Positions 33,430-42,383 of a stretch of DNA of 50,810 nucleotides are shown one piece after another (the stretch's first letter is position 1; every line of letters begins with the position of its first letter). Where the stretch lies: contig DGRZ01000107.1 in assembly GCA_002391195.1 (NCBI GenBank), positions 1 through 50,810 of the forward strand, in the 5' to 3' direction. Source of the stretch: Fibrobacter sp. UBA4375. Lineage in GTDB: Bacteria; Fibrobacterota; Fibrobacteria; Fibrobacterales; Fibrobacteraceae. Position numbers and translations under genes: made by a program. A model generated the notes under the pieces. It had not been told where the DNA came from, ran no database searches, and saw only the letters and a program-made list of their open reading frames with translations.

Positions 33430-36333
33430 ATGAGATACACCGTATGTCTGACCTTGTTGGCTTTGTTGTTGGTATCGTGTAGTGATACCGACCTTGGTGA
33501 CGACATTAACGGCAATAATACCCTTGCTGTTTATTCTACGATAGAAGATTTGCCTCCTTGCACCATCAAGAATGAGGGTGAACAGCTGTTCGTCAAGTCT
33601 GAAGGCATTATCCGCGTCTGCGCCGATGAGAAATGGTTTGCTACCATGGAGCGAGGTGGTGGTTGTAGTACCGAGATGTTGAAAGACAGTTCTGGCCTCA
33701 AGATTGTTTGTAACGGTGATTCCGTTGGTGTGGTGCTTAACGGTAAGAACGGTTCTAACGGTAAGAATGGAATCCTTCCGGATTCATCAGAAAATGACGA
33801 TATTGTCTTGGATTCCGAAAAAGTGGCTACTTCTTTGGAAGGGGTTAGCGGCTATTCTCAGAAAGGACCTTTTATCAATGGCTCCAAGGTGACCGTTATT
33901 GAACTGGAAAGTGGCCGTACCCTGAACCAGACGGGAAACACCTTTGAATCCAAGATTCAGAGCGATGACGGACAGTTCAAGCTGAATGCCCGCATGATGG
34001 TGAGCCAGTACGTGGAACTCCACGCAGAAGGATACTACAGAAACGAAGTTTCTGGCGGAAATTCTGAAGCTCCTTTGACTCTTTATGCACTGACCGACGT
34101 GAGAAAAAGGGATGGCGGCATCGTAAACATCAACCTGCTGACTCACTTGGAATACCACCGTGTTGTCTATCTGGTAAAAAACAAGAAGATGAAGGTGGCC
34201 GCGGCGAAGGATTCTGCCGAAAAGGAAATCTTTGGCCTACTGAACATCAATTCCAAGGATTTCTTTAGCTCCGAGGATCTGAACATTGCCGGCTCCAGCG
34301 AAGGAGATGCGGCACTTTTGGCATTTTCGGTAATGTTCCAGGGAAATCGTGAAGTCGCCGACCTGACAAAACTTTTGACAGATGTTGCCACCGACATTGA
34401 AAAGGATGGTTCCTGGGACGATGTTTCTGCCAAGGCGAAAATTGCAGACTGGGCAGAAAATGCCGATGCCACGGGTAGGCTCGAAACGATACGTGCCAAT
34501 GTGGAAGATTGGGGCCTGTCATCAATGGTGCCGAATTTCGAGAAGTATATCCGTTCCTTCTGGACCAAGGAATATGGCCTACCGACGTGCGATAAGGACA
34601 ATGTTGATACGCTTGTTGCGGCAGGTGCTAAACGTCTTGCTGGTTCAAAGGACCGTTATGTCTGCGTTGATTCTGCAAAAGTGGGCTACATGTGGCGCAG
34701 GGCAACGGATTTGGAGAAGGATACCTACGGCTGGGCGGCAGGAACTGACGGGCAGATCAAGAATGGTGACATAAATACGGCAGTCAGGTATGTCTATGAT
34801 GCCGCCGTAGAAAAATGGCGTGAGATGACGGAGTTGGAAAATATTTATGGATTTTGCAATGAAGGTGTAGAATCTGACTCTGCTGCAAGTGTAAAGCCGA
34901 ACAAGTCCGACAAGATAGGGAATGAATATTACCCCTATGTGGTGTGCACAAATCGTCATTGGGAAGGGTGCAGTGCCTACTATGCGGACACGCGAAAATA
35001 TCCAAGCGAGGCTTCCGATGGATTGGTACGCCGAGGCGATTATACTACCAACACTTATGTTTATGAAACGGACCTTGGATTCTGGCGTGTTGGCTGGGCT
35101 GAAGAAGGGGAACTTGGCCAGGGCTGTACCGCTTCGAAGTATGGTCAGGTTGTTCATTTTATCCCTGATTATACGGATGCCGATTTCTATTATTCTTGCA
35201 GATCCGATTCTTTCCTTGTGGATTATGGATTCTTCAAGGGGTATGAATACTATAAGCCTGAGCAGAATGTCAATGGCCTTGCCAGTGATGACGAACATTG
35301 GGTTCAGACGCAGTTCCGCTGGCACGAGGATAACTACGAGGTAGGGGAGAACACCTTTACAGATGGCGCCCCATGTAATGACGGTGATATGATGCAGGGG
35401 CTTAAAACGAAAGATTCCTATTTTGTTTGCGATGGGGGCTTTTGGCGTGCGGCGACTATACAAGAGGAAATTGCTACCGAATCTTGTACAAAGAATGGCC
35501 TTGGGTTTATATATAAGGATAGCATAACTTGTGAGGCGGGAGAGTGGCATTTGACGAGTGCTTATGACTATTCTCCAGCACAGGTTCGTGAAAGGTTTTT
35601 TAATACGGCTTCCGTTCCTAGCGGTATAGAATTGGGGATTCTTCATGATGACCGTGATGGTCGGGATTATCGAACGATTAAGGTGAATATTAGGTTATGT
35701 CACACGAATATGGAACCTGAGTTTATTGAATGGATGGCAGAAAACTTGAATTTTGTAGAAGATGATGATTATCCGCATTTGAAAGGACATAATGCTTGCT
35801 ATAAAAATGATTCCTTGAACTGTCTAAAGAGTGGGCGTTTTTATACATGGGCCGCCGCTATGAATATAAATGACAAATGGAATAACGGTGTGGCAGCAAA
35901 TGCTCATTTGGTAGATGAGCAACATAAAGGTGTGTGTCCGGAAGGGTGGCATGTGCCGACTGAGACTGAATGGAGTAGAACGATGTATTATTTGAATTCT
36001 AAAGCGACTGATTGTTCCGAGAATTATAATGTGGGTATCTATCCAGTGTGGTCACATATTATACCAAAACAGGCTGTATATTGGGATGGCTCCAATGATT
36101 TTGGCTTCAACGCTCTTTATGTAGGTGGGTATTATTATTTTGATGCGAATGATTTGTCTATGCCGGATGAATCACATTGGATTGGGTGGTGGTCATCGAA
36201 TGAATCGGATGATATCGCATCAAGAGGAAAAGTTATAGATGCTAGAAAAGATTATGTTGAAGTGTCAACGGAACAAAAAAAACATGGTTTACCCGTGCGT
36301 TGTGTCAGGAATCATAATCTAACCCTAGACTAG
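33430..36333 (+). CDS. Large modular lipoprotein ending in a Fib_succ_major domain
   Basis: 967 residues. Lipobox LLVSC (C17). Near residue 100 a Gly/Asn-rich turn (NGKNGSNGKNG) precedes a beta domain (GYSQKGPFINGSKVTVIELE...TFESKIQSDDGQFKLNA) seen at the front of other Fibrobacter surface proteins. A helical part follows (about 230-380). Residues 380-720 hold repeated short modules with Cys and Trp of the type YVCVDSAKVGYMWRRATDLE and YFVCDGGFWRAATIQEE. The C-terminal 220 residues are a Fib_succ_major domain (WMAENLNFVEDD, CPEGWHVPTETEW, GLPVRCVRN). The DNA from about 35450 to the end is clearly more AT-rich than the front, which suggests a composite origin. The ligand is unknown. Confidence 0.85.
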   Translation: MRYTVCLTLLALLLVSCSDTDLGDDINGNNTLAVYSTIEDLPPCTIKNEGEQLFVKSEGIIRVCADEKWFATMERGGGCSTEMLKDSSGLKIVCNGDSVGVVLNGKNGSNGKNGILPDSSENDDIVLDSEKVATSLEGVSGYSQKGPFINGSKVTVIELESGRTLNQTGNTFESKIQSDDGQFKLNARMMVSQYVELHAEGYYRNEVSGGNSEAPLTLYALTDVRKRDGGIVNINLLTHLEYHRVVYLVKNKKMKVAAAKDSAEKEIFGLLNINSKDFFSSEDLNIAGSSEGDAALLAFSVMFQGNREVADLTKLLTDVATDIEKDGSWDDVSAKAKIADWAENADATGRLETIRANVEDWGLSSMVPNFEKYIRSFWTKEYGLPTCDKDNVDTLVAAGAKRLAGSKDRYVCVDSAKVGYMWRRATDLEKDTYGWAAGTDGQIKNGDINTAVRYVYDAAVEKWREMTELENIYGFCNEGVESDSAASVKPNKSDKIGNEYYPYVVCTNRHWEGCSAYYADTRKYPSEASDGLVRRGDYTTNTYVYETDLGFWRVGWAEEGELGQGCTASKYGQVVHFIPDYTDADFYYSCRSDSFLVDYGFFKGYEYYKPEQNVNGLASDDEHWVQTQFRWHEDNYEVGENTFTDGAPCNDGDMMQGLKTKDSYFVCDGGFWRAATIQEEIATESCTKNGLGFIYKDSITCEAGEWHLTSAYDYSPAQVRERFFNTASVPSGIELGILHDDRDGRDYRTIKVNIRLCHTNMEPEFIEWMAENLNFVEDDDYPHLKGHNACYKNDSLNCLKSGRFYTWAAAMNINDKWNNGVAANAHLVDEQHKGVCPEGWHVPTETEWSRTMYYLNSKATDCSENYNVGIYPVWSHIIPKQAVYWDGSNDFGFNALYVGGYYYFDANDLSMPDESHWIGWWSSNESDDIASRGKVIDARKDYVEVSTEQKKHGLPVRCVRNHNLTLD

Positions 36334-36372
36334 TTTCTGTGAATTGATGTGTAAACATATTTTTTTGAATTG

Positions 36373-37920
36373 ATGGACATGATGAAAGGGATAAAGTTTT
36401 TATTTGCATTTTTGCTAGTGGCTCTCGCCCTTACAGCCTGTAAGGACGAGTCGGCTCCGAAGTCCGCTCCCAAGGACGTGGCGGCAAGTGCTCCTGCTGA
36501 AGAGGCTGTTCCTGAAAACGCTCTCTTGAAGGCGAAGGTCCGTAGTGTCATCGGCACGGTGGAACGGGAAAAGTCTGATTCCTGGACGCAACTCAGGGTT
36601 GGTAAAACTGTGGTGGAAAACGATCACGTGCGAACAGCCCTAGAATCGGAACTGATTGTGAACATGACCGACGGTTCTGCCCTCAGGGTTCCCGAAAGTT
36701 CCAACGTCACCTTCCAGGCGGAGCTTCAGGACAACGTGAAGAAGCTCATATTCCTGGACATCCATTCGGGCAAGGTCCATTTCGACATCCAGAAACAGGA
36801 ACAGGCGGAAATCTACTTCAAGACGGGGACGGCTACGGTAGCCATTCGCGGTACGGCTGGTTTTGTGGGGGAGGTCCAGGGCAAGACGGTGGCCTCCTTG
36901 AAAGAGGGTAAGGTGGAAGTGACAACTCCCAAGGGTAAAGCGACATCCATCGTCAAGAACCAGACGATTTTGGTGGATGACCAAGGGGATTCCAAGGTGC
37001 TGAAGTTGGAATCTTCGGGTACGGAAGCCCTGGCTGTAGCCATCGATTCCATCGCCAAGGCCGAAGACGGCGGTGCCGCCCTGAATACGGAAATTCTTGA
37101 AAAGTCCATGAACACCTTCGACAAGTCCTATGGTGAACGCCAGCGGAACTTCGAAAAGAATCTACAGTTCAAGGCAACGGTCATTGGCGACAGTGTCTTT
37201 GTGCCCAGCGTGACATTGCAGGCCCGCGTAACTCCAGGAACCATTGTGACGGTGTGGGGTGAGCGCGATACCGTTCCCGAAAACGGCATTTACCAGAAAA
37301 ACCTTACCTGGGGAGATTCCGCCTACGGTACCAAGAGGTTTTTGGTGGGCTGTAGTGACGGCGACGTGGAACTGCCCTGCTTCATGTGGGTCACGGAATA
37401 CGCACCCATGCCTGCGCTCGGTCCTGAAGCGTCAGCGGAGGCACAGGATACAACGGCGGCCAAGTCTACCGAACATGACACGAACGCTGCTGCCGACGGC
37501 AAAGACCTGAATCTCAAGGTTTCTGTGGCTGGCGGTCGCAATGAGCGGGTCCATTTGGACTTGCCCGCAACGGAGCTCTCTACCAATTTGAAGTTTAACT
37601 TGGCTGGTATTACGGCGGGTGATCTGGGACAGCTCAAGTCCTTGGTGGTGCTGCGTAACGGCAAGCCTTTCAAAACATTTGATGCAAACGACTTGACAAG
37701 CCTTGCCTACGAGGTGCCTGTGACCATCGAACGTAACAAGATCGCAGATTTCGAGGTGGTAGCGACCCTCAAGAACGGCAAGAATTTCAGGGCGAAAAAG
37801 ACCTACGAAGTTTACTGCATGGTGGCTAACCACCCCGGTGGAAAGGCCAGAAATTCCATTGTGCCGCCTGACCAGGAATACGAACGCCTCAAGCAGAGCG
37901 GAGGCATAACGCATGAGTAA
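36373..37920 (+). CDS. FecR-domain lipoprotein
   Basis: 515 residues. Signal peptide with lipobox LALTAC (C23). Residues 55-200 are a FecR domain: SVIGTVEREKSDSWTQLRVG, VRTALESELIVNMTDGSALRVPESS, then TATVAIRGTAGFVGEV and VASLKEGKVEVTTPKG. In sensors of the Fec type this domain sits in the periplasm, but lipid-anchored FecR proteins without a sigma factor are also common in surface-assembly loci. A coiled helix (240-275) and an Ig-like beta part (FKATVIGDSVFVPSVTLQA) follow, then an Ala/Thr-rich linker and a last beta domain. No sigma/anti-sigma pair lies nearby, so a structural role is as likely. The start could also be at 36379 or 36382. Confidence 0.85.
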   Translation: MDMMKGIKFLFAFLLVALALTACKDESAPKSAPKDVAASAPAEEAVPENALLKAKVRSVIGTVEREKSDSWTQLRVGKTVVENDHVRTALESELIVNMTDGSALRVPESSNVTFQAELQDNVKKLIFLDIHSGKVHFDIQKQEQAEIYFKTGTATVAIRGTAGFVGEVQGKTVASLKEGKVEVTTPKGKATSIVKNQTILVDDQGDSKVLKLESSGTEALAVAIDSIAKAEDGGAALNTEILEKSMNTFDKSYGERQRNFEKNLQFKATVIGDSVFVPSVTLQARVTPGTIVTVWGERDTVPENGIYQKNLTWGDSAYGTKRFLVGCSDGDVELPCFMWVTEYAPMPALGPEASAEAQDTTAAKSTEHDTNAAADGKDLNLKVSVAGGRNERVHLDLPATELSTNLKFNLAGITAGDLGQLKSLVVLRNGKPFKTFDANDLTSLAYEVPVTIERNKIADFEVVATLKNGKNFRAKKTYEVYCMVANHPGGKARNSIVPPDQEYERLKQSGGITHE

Positions 37921-37929
37921 TCCTCCCTG

Positions 37930-37973
37930 TGTCATCCTGAGCGAAGTGCGAAGCACGTAGTCGAAGGATCTGG
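37930..37973 (+). repeat. Intergenic palindromic dispersed repeat (TCATCCTGAG type)
   Basis: TGTCATCCTGAGCGAAGTGC...AGTCGAAGGATCTGG with ATCCT/AGGAT arms and an inner GTGC-GAA-GCAC hairpin. It lies between the FecR protein gene and the next lipoprotein gene. Relatives lie in hemC and in the signal peptide at 32661-32700. Confidence 0.88.
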
Positions 37974-38000
37974 AAAAGTTTAAAAAGAAGGAACGAGAAT

Positions 38001-38972
38001 ATGAAAAAACTGTTGCTCATTTCGATTTCTGCGGCACTCCTTGCGGCCTGCGCCAGCAACCCTCCCGTAGATAATGACCCTGCCCGTGCCCGCGCTAAGC
38101 AGGGCTATGCAGACCTGAACCAGGAAACGGTAAACTATCCCAAGTCTTCTGCTTCTGCAGAGACCGCGGTGGCAGAACCTGCAGCTGCACCTTCCATTCA
38201 GGTTTCCAACGCGACCTTCAAGACAACGCCCACTGTGCTTGTGTCTCCCGCCATTTCGGGCAAGATGGCCGGTTCCATTGACGTGATTCGACGGAATCCT
38301 CTGGCAAAAACCGCCATGGAAGTGATTAACGCCTACCTGACTAGCCGGGGCTATACCGTTGTAAGTCTTGAAAGTCAGGCCCAGTTGGACGAGGTGGTGC
38401 AACTCCAGAACGACATCGCCGGAAATGACGAAGACCTTTCCTATGTGGCGGGGCTTTCTGTAGGTGCGGACATCAACATCACTTATGCCGGGAGCATCCA
38501 GGAAAAGGACATCGTTATCGACCTGAATGCCAGCGAGGCCTCTACGGCGAACCTGTTGGCCAGCGAATCTGTGCGCTTGCCGAACAATGGCGACGATTCC
38601 CAGCGGGCCTTGGTGCAAAAGGCCATGGAGCAGGCCATTGTATCTCTCGAAAACAAGGTTCGCGACCGCATTGCTGCTGAACTGGAAAAGGGCGTGCAAT
38701 ACAAGGTGGTGGCCCACCTGACCGGGGAATTCACCGACGATCAGGCCGAAGAGATTTCCAACATCGTCTCCCTGCAGGTCCGCAAGAAATTTAACAAGAT
38801 GCAGGTGGTTTCCATGAGCCGTAACACCTACGACCTGATGGTCTATGTGGACCCCGACAAATACGAGGACGCCCAGATGGTCTATGGGGAATTCGTGGAA
38901 TCCCTTTCGGGCCTTGCCAAGGTCCGCAAGCAGAACATCACCAAGAAGCTGATTATTATGGAAATCCAGTAG
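38001..38972 (+). CDS. Lipoprotein, possibly related to CsgG/FlgT-type assembly proteins
   Basis: 323 residues. Lipobox LLAAC (C17), then an Ala/Glu-rich linker to about residue 60. Residues 70-215 resemble the part of CsgG/FlgT-like lipoproteins that senses or binds in the periplasm (NPLAKTAMEVINAYLTSRGYTVVSLES, GADINITYAGSIQ, DLNASEASTANLLASES). The tail (RALVQKAMEQAIVSLENKVRDRIAAELEK) is a helix followed by a ferredoxin-like beta-alpha-beta part (VAHLTGEFTDDQAEEISNIV...LIIMEIQ). It may be a member of a Bacteroidetes/Fibrobacter domain of unknown function. The relation to CsgG is only a weak similarity in pattern. Confidence 0.72.
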   Translation: MKKLLLISISAALLAACASNPPVDNDPARARAKQGYADLNQETVNYPKSSASAETAVAEPAAAPSIQVSNATFKTTPTVLVSPAISGKMAGSIDVIRRNPLAKTAMEVINAYLTSRGYTVVSLESQAQLDEVVQLQNDIAGNDEDLSYVAGLSVGADINITYAGSIQEKDIVIDLNASEASTANLLASESVRLPNNGDDSQRALVQKAMEQAIVSLENKVRDRIAAELEKGVQYKVVAHLTGEFTDDQAEEISNIVSLQVRKKFNKMQVVSMSRNTYDLMVYVDPDKYEDAQMVYGEFVESLSGLAKVRKQNITKKLIIMEIQ

Positions 38973-38973
38973 T

Positions 38974-39004
38974 AAATTCGGAATTCGGATTTCGGAATTC
39001 GGAA
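38974..39004 (+). repeat. Heptamer-type repeat (ATTCGGA) between genes
   Basis: AAATTCGGAATTCGGATTTCGGAATTCGGAAA, the reverse form of the AATTCCG heptamer found at 12616-12657 and 20245-20276. It directly precedes the next gene and takes the place of a normal ribosome site. Confidence 0.8.
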
Positions 39005-39011
39005 ATTGTAT

Positions 39012-40187
39012 ATGAATATGACGAAATTTCTTTTTGCAGTAATGCTTACGGCCTCTCTTTCCCTTGCCGCAAACTTGGTCACCTATACTGCCACCTCTAA
39101 CGTGTCTCAGAAGGATGCCGACAAGAAGGCCCTGGAAGGGGCGGCCATGCAGATAGGCGCCAAGGTGGATTCCAAGATGGAAACCCGCGTCTCAGAAAAG
39201 GCGGACGGTTCCATCGAAAAGACCACGGACAGTAAAAAGTCTGTTTCCACGAATGTTCTGTTGAAAGGGGCCAAGATTGTTCCTGGCCCTAAGCAGAATG
39301 GTATGTTTCAGTCAACGGTGACGGTGGATTTGGACCAGTTGGCTTCCAAGATTTTGTTGGACTTGAACCAGATAAAGGTCCAGATGAAGTCTAAGGATTC
39401 CCTGATTCGCCTGGACATGCTGGACCGTGATTACCGCAAGATGGAAGCGGACATGATCCAGCTGGAAAAGCTGGCGGGTCAGTATAACGACCAGCTGGAA
39501 GCCCTTTCCTTTGTGCAGGCCGTTCCTAAGGAGTTGCAGCTGGAAACCACCATGGGAGAGCTGACGGAATTCTTGATTTCGTCCATGCAGACCGTGAAAC
39601 TTGAAACCGAAGAAAAAGACGGCAGTTTGCGTGTAGTAGTGTCCGATTTTGCAGGTCTTATCGCCAATTTCCCTGTGGCCTTGACCCAGGATGGCAAGAA
39701 TGTGGCTGTGGCCAAGACGGATGCCAAGGGCGTGGTGAATTTCAACTTGAAAAAAATCAAGAATCTTAAGCCCAGCGGCGATGTGACCGTCCATGCCGAC
39801 ATGAACTTCAAGTTTGTGCGACAGTCGGCACTCCAGAATGTGAACGTGACCTATGGTGCCCCAAAGACAGGAGTGGCTTACCGTCTTTCTTGCAAGGGAA
39901 CTGCCGCCGAATGTGGGGCCCTTCAGAAATTTTTGACGGATGCGGGCCTTACCATCGCCGATCAGGCCGGGCTACCGGAACTTTCCGTTACGCTGGAATT
40001 CAGTGATAAGGACAATTCCGCAAAAACTCTTACTACCTCACGGGCAACGGTGAAGTTCAGTTGTGCAAGCAAAGAGCTGGTGGAACAGCCCCAGGGCGTG
40101 GGCCGCGATGCCGAAACCGCTCACGTGAAGGCTATATCTAAACTTTCCGCTTTCAAGATTTTGGGAACTTTCGCTTCTGAGAAATAG
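39012..40187 (+). CDS. Secreted LPP20-like protein, unknown function
   Basis: 391 residues from the ATG at 39012 (39018 is also possible). Signal peptide MNMTKFLFAVMLTASLSLAA. Residues 20-120 resemble the LPP20 fold (NVSQKDADKKALEGAAMQIGAKVDSK, NGMFQSTVTVDLDQLA), seen in envelope proteins in which an exported protein binds its partners through a helix-plus-sheet. Residues 125-185 are a helical, charged segment (possible coiled coil). The remainder is beta-rich, with an Ig-like stretch (VAVAKTDAKGVVNFNLKKIK). A Cys pair (C300, C307 region) is present. With the FecR protein and the preceding lipoprotein it could be part of a surface-assembly system; that is inference. Confidence 0.75.
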   Translation: MNMTKFLFAVMLTASLSLAANLVTYTATSNVSQKDADKKALEGAAMQIGAKVDSKMETRVSEKADGSIEKTTDSKKSVSTNVLLKGAKIVPGPKQNGMFQSTVTVDLDQLASKILLDLNQIKVQMKSKDSLIRLDMLDRDYRKMEADMIQLEKLAGQYNDQLEALSFVQAVPKELQLETTMGELTEFLISSMQTVKLETEEKDGSLRVVVSDFAGLIANFPVALTQDGKNVAVAKTDAKGVVNFNLKKIKNLKPSGDVTVHADMNFKFVRQSALQNVNVTYGAPKTGVAYRLSCKGTAAECGALQKFLTDAGLTIADQAGLPELSVTLEFSDKDNSAKTLTTSRATVKFSCASKELVEQPQGVGRDAETAHVKAISKLSAFKILGTFASEK

Positions 40188-40193
40188 TTTTAT

Positions 40194-40706
40194 ATGGAAA
40201 CTCCGATGACTGATGATGAAAAATTCATGCGCATGGCGCTTCGCGAGGCGGAGCGCGCCTTTGACGAGGGGGAAATCCCCATCGGTTGCGTCATTGTGAA
40301 GGACGGTGTGGTTATAGGGAAGGGCCACAACCAGGTGGAAATGTTGAAAGACGCTACTGCTCATGCGGAAATACTGGCTGTTGGGACCGCATCAAGTAAA
40401 TTAGATAACTGGCGCCTGGATGGTGCTACTTTGTATGTAACACTGGAGCCGTGCCCCATGTGTGCGGGTGCCATCTTGAACAGTCGCGTTTCACGGGTGG
40501 TGTACGGTTCGCCGGACACCCGGTTCGGCGGTTGCGGCACCACGGTGGATGTGATTTCGGGGAACGCCCTGAAACGGGAGGTCCAGGTGTCTGGGGGCCT
40601 GCTTGCCGACGAGTGCCTGGGCCTTTTGAAGGCTTTTTTCCAGAAAATGCGCCTGGAGAAAGGTGATAGCGGCAATAAGGGTACGGGGCCTTCGGCTCAG
40701 TTATGA
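40194..40706 (+). CDS. tadA: tRNA-specific adenosine deaminase
   Basis: 170 residues. Converts the wobble adenosine of tRNA-Arg (ACG) to inosine in the cytoplasm. The Zn site is H57 and the catalytic E59 in HAEIL, and C87/C90 in PCPMCAGA. The front has MRMALREAERAFDEGEIPIGCV and the end has the family FGGCGT and DECLGLLKAFF. The length is normal for TadA. The gene begins six bases after the preceding stop, so it may be transcribed with it, but it is functionally unrelated. Confidence 0.95.
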   Translation: METPMTDDEKFMRMALREAERAFDEGEIPIGCVIVKDGVVIGKGHNQVEMLKDATAHAEILAVGTASSKLDNWRLDGATLYVTLEPCPMCAGAILNSRVSRVVYGSPDTRFGGCGTTVDVISGNALKREVQVSGGLLADECLGLLKAFFQKMRLEKGDSGNKGTGPSAQL

Positions 40707-40833
40707 GTTCTGAGTTTCTGGTTCTGAGTTTTCGCGTAATAAATGATAGTGTAGACGCCTAGAAACCCAAATTTCTAGCAACTAGTAACTTGCCCGCAGG
40801 GCGTAACTAGTAACTATTTGCTACATTCATGAT
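40707..40833. repeat. Repeat-rich spacer with a small hairpin
   Basis: Contains TGAGTTCTGAGTTTCTGGTTCTGAG (about 40705-40729), CTAGAAA/TTTCTAG (40759-40778) and two copies of AACTAGTAACT (40780-40816). No gene is seen. The copies resemble the AATTCCG and TGAGTTC spacers after hemC and metP. Confidence 0.55.
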
Positions 40834-41676
40834 ATGAATTTTGTAAAGTTTTCGGTCCTGTCCACGGTGCTCCTGTGGCTCTGTTCTTGCGATAGCAATA
40901 GCGTTTCTTTGGCGTTCAATACCCAGAACGCCCCGGTCCAGAAATTCACCTTGGAAGCGAGTCTCAACGTGTTCGCTCCTGAGGATTCCACCCATGAGGC
41001 TCCCGAGTCCATGGAGACCCGCCTGAATGCCCAGTCCACCCTGAGCCAGACGGTGGCATTCGACAACGGTTCTGCCCGTTTCGAGATGAAAATAGATACG
41101 GTGGACTACAAGAGCGATAAACGTTCGGTGGAAGAGTTCCGCTACATTGAAAAGTACCTGGCGTCCCAGCATTTCCAGTTCAAGATGATGGGTGACGGTT
41201 CCATGAGCGACCCCTCCGTAGAGGATCAGGCCCTGCAACCGGGTACCGAGGAACTGAACCTGATGAAGGTGTTCATGAAAATCCAGCCCGTGCTGCCCGG
41301 CAGCCCCGTGAAACTGGGAGACGTGTGGGAGCGTTCCGTGGAGATTCCGGGTAACGGCGCAATGACAACTGTTTACAAGGCCTTCAAACTTGAGGATGTA
41401 TTCGTGCATGACGGCGTGCAGATGGCGAAAATCGGCATGAACATCAAGTACAAGGAAATTCCGGACACCACCGCCAACGTGCGCATGGAGAGCAAGGGCT
41501 TTATCGTGGGTTCGGGTTCTATCCTGTTCGACATCACCCACGGGGTGGTGCAGTCCGGCAATCTGGAGATTTCGGGACACATCGACGTGAACGACGTGAT
41601 TGCCGCACAGTTATTGCCCAACATGCATATTATCCAGAAAATCAAGCTGAGGGGTGAAATTGACCAGGCTAAGTAA
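40834..41676 (+). CDS. Putative lipoprotein, unknown function
   Basis: 280 residues. The lipobox-like LWLCSC gives C19. The rest is a beta-rich domain of the DUF-type seen in Fibrobacter lipoproteins (LPGSPVKLGDVWERSVEI, GFIVGSGSILFDITHGVVQS, IKLRGEI), which resembles periplasmic lipid or polymer-binding beta cups by pattern only. It starts a tight operon with the beta-helix protein (overlap 23 bases), a protein of unknown function and the channel pair. No domain family is recognised. Confidence 0.75.
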   Translation: MNFVKFSVLSTVLLWLCSCDSNSVSLAFNTQNAPVQKFTLEASLNVFAPEDSTHEAPESMETRLNAQSTLSQTVAFDNGSARFEMKIDTVDYKSDKRSVEEFRYIEKYLASQHFQFKMMGDGSMSDPSVEDQALQPGTEELNLMKVFMKIQPVLPGSPVKLGDVWERSVEIPGNGAMTTVYKAFKLEDVFVHDGVQMAKIGMNIKYKEIPDTTANVRMESKGFIVGSGSILFDITHGVVQSGNLEISGHIDVNDVIAAQLLPNMHIIQKIKLRGEIDQAK

Positions 41677-42373
41677 CATAGTCCTGCCGCTCCTTTCGGC
41701 GTTCGTGGCGGCCCTGGCGGGGGAGATGCCGTTTCCGCAAGTGGAAAATGGCAAGCTCCTTTTGCAGGAGAAAGACAGCCCCTATATCTTGGAGCAGGGC
41801 GTGGTGCTGTCGTCTTCGGATACTTTTGCCGTGGAACCTGGGGTCACGGTCCTTATGGGCGAATACGCCAAGCTGATGCTCCGGGGCCCGGTGGACATCC
41901 GGGGTACAGAGGCCAAGCCTATCGTGTTCAGGAGCGCGGACTCCAGCGAGAGCTGGAACGGCCTGCATATCATTTCGGGAAACGGTTCTTTTGAAATCAA
42001 GAACCTGATGGTAGAAAACGCCTTCCGCAATTCCGTGTTCCGCACCCGTGGGGTTTTCGAGAACGTGCGTTTTGTGAACAACTACTACGGCCTGTGGGTA
42101 GATGACGTGCCCGAGCTTGTATTGTCCCATTGCGATTTCAACCGGAACCGGTTTGCCCTTTCTGTCCGGGGTGGCAAGGTGATATCCTTGGACAGCAAGA
42201 TTTACAACAATGTCTACGGCCTGTTCCTTGAAGCTGGCGGGGATTTCCAGGGTGATTTGGCTCTGATCAAGGGCAATCTGGAATCCGATGTGCGCAAGGA
42301 ATCCGAAGAGCTGGCGGGCAGCCGCAAGCGGGTGAGCCGTAGCGTATGGCAGAGGATTGAAACGGGATTTTAA
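41654..42373 (+). CDS. Secreted right-handed beta-helix protein
   Basis: 239 residues. A GTG start at 41654 lies inside the end of the previous gene, and TGAGG precedes it. Signal peptide ends ALAG. The remaining 210 residues show the repeated N-G.LHI-type rungs of a parallel beta-helix (GPVDIRGTEAKPIVFRSAD, NGLHIISGNGSFEIKNLMVE, FRTRGVFENVRFVNNYYGLW, ELVLSHCDFNRNRFALSV), the pattern of polysaccharide lyases, esterases and surface-layer proteins. No catalytic residues are recognised. It may bind or cut cell-wall glycans. The next gene begins 10 bases after its stop. Confidence 0.78.
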   Translation: MKLTRLSNIVLPLLSAFVAALAGEMPFPQVENGKLLLQEKDSPYILEQGVVLSSSDTFAVEPGVTVLMGEYAKLMLRGPVDIRGTEAKPIVFRSADSSESWNGLHIISGNGSFEIKNLMVENAFRNSVFRTRGVFENVRFVNNYYGLWVDDVPELVLSHCDFNRNRFALSVRGGKVISLDSKIYNNVYGLFLEAGGDFQGDLALIKGNLESDVRKESEELAGSRKRVSRSVWQRIETGF

Positions 42374-42383
42374 GGGGTAGCCA

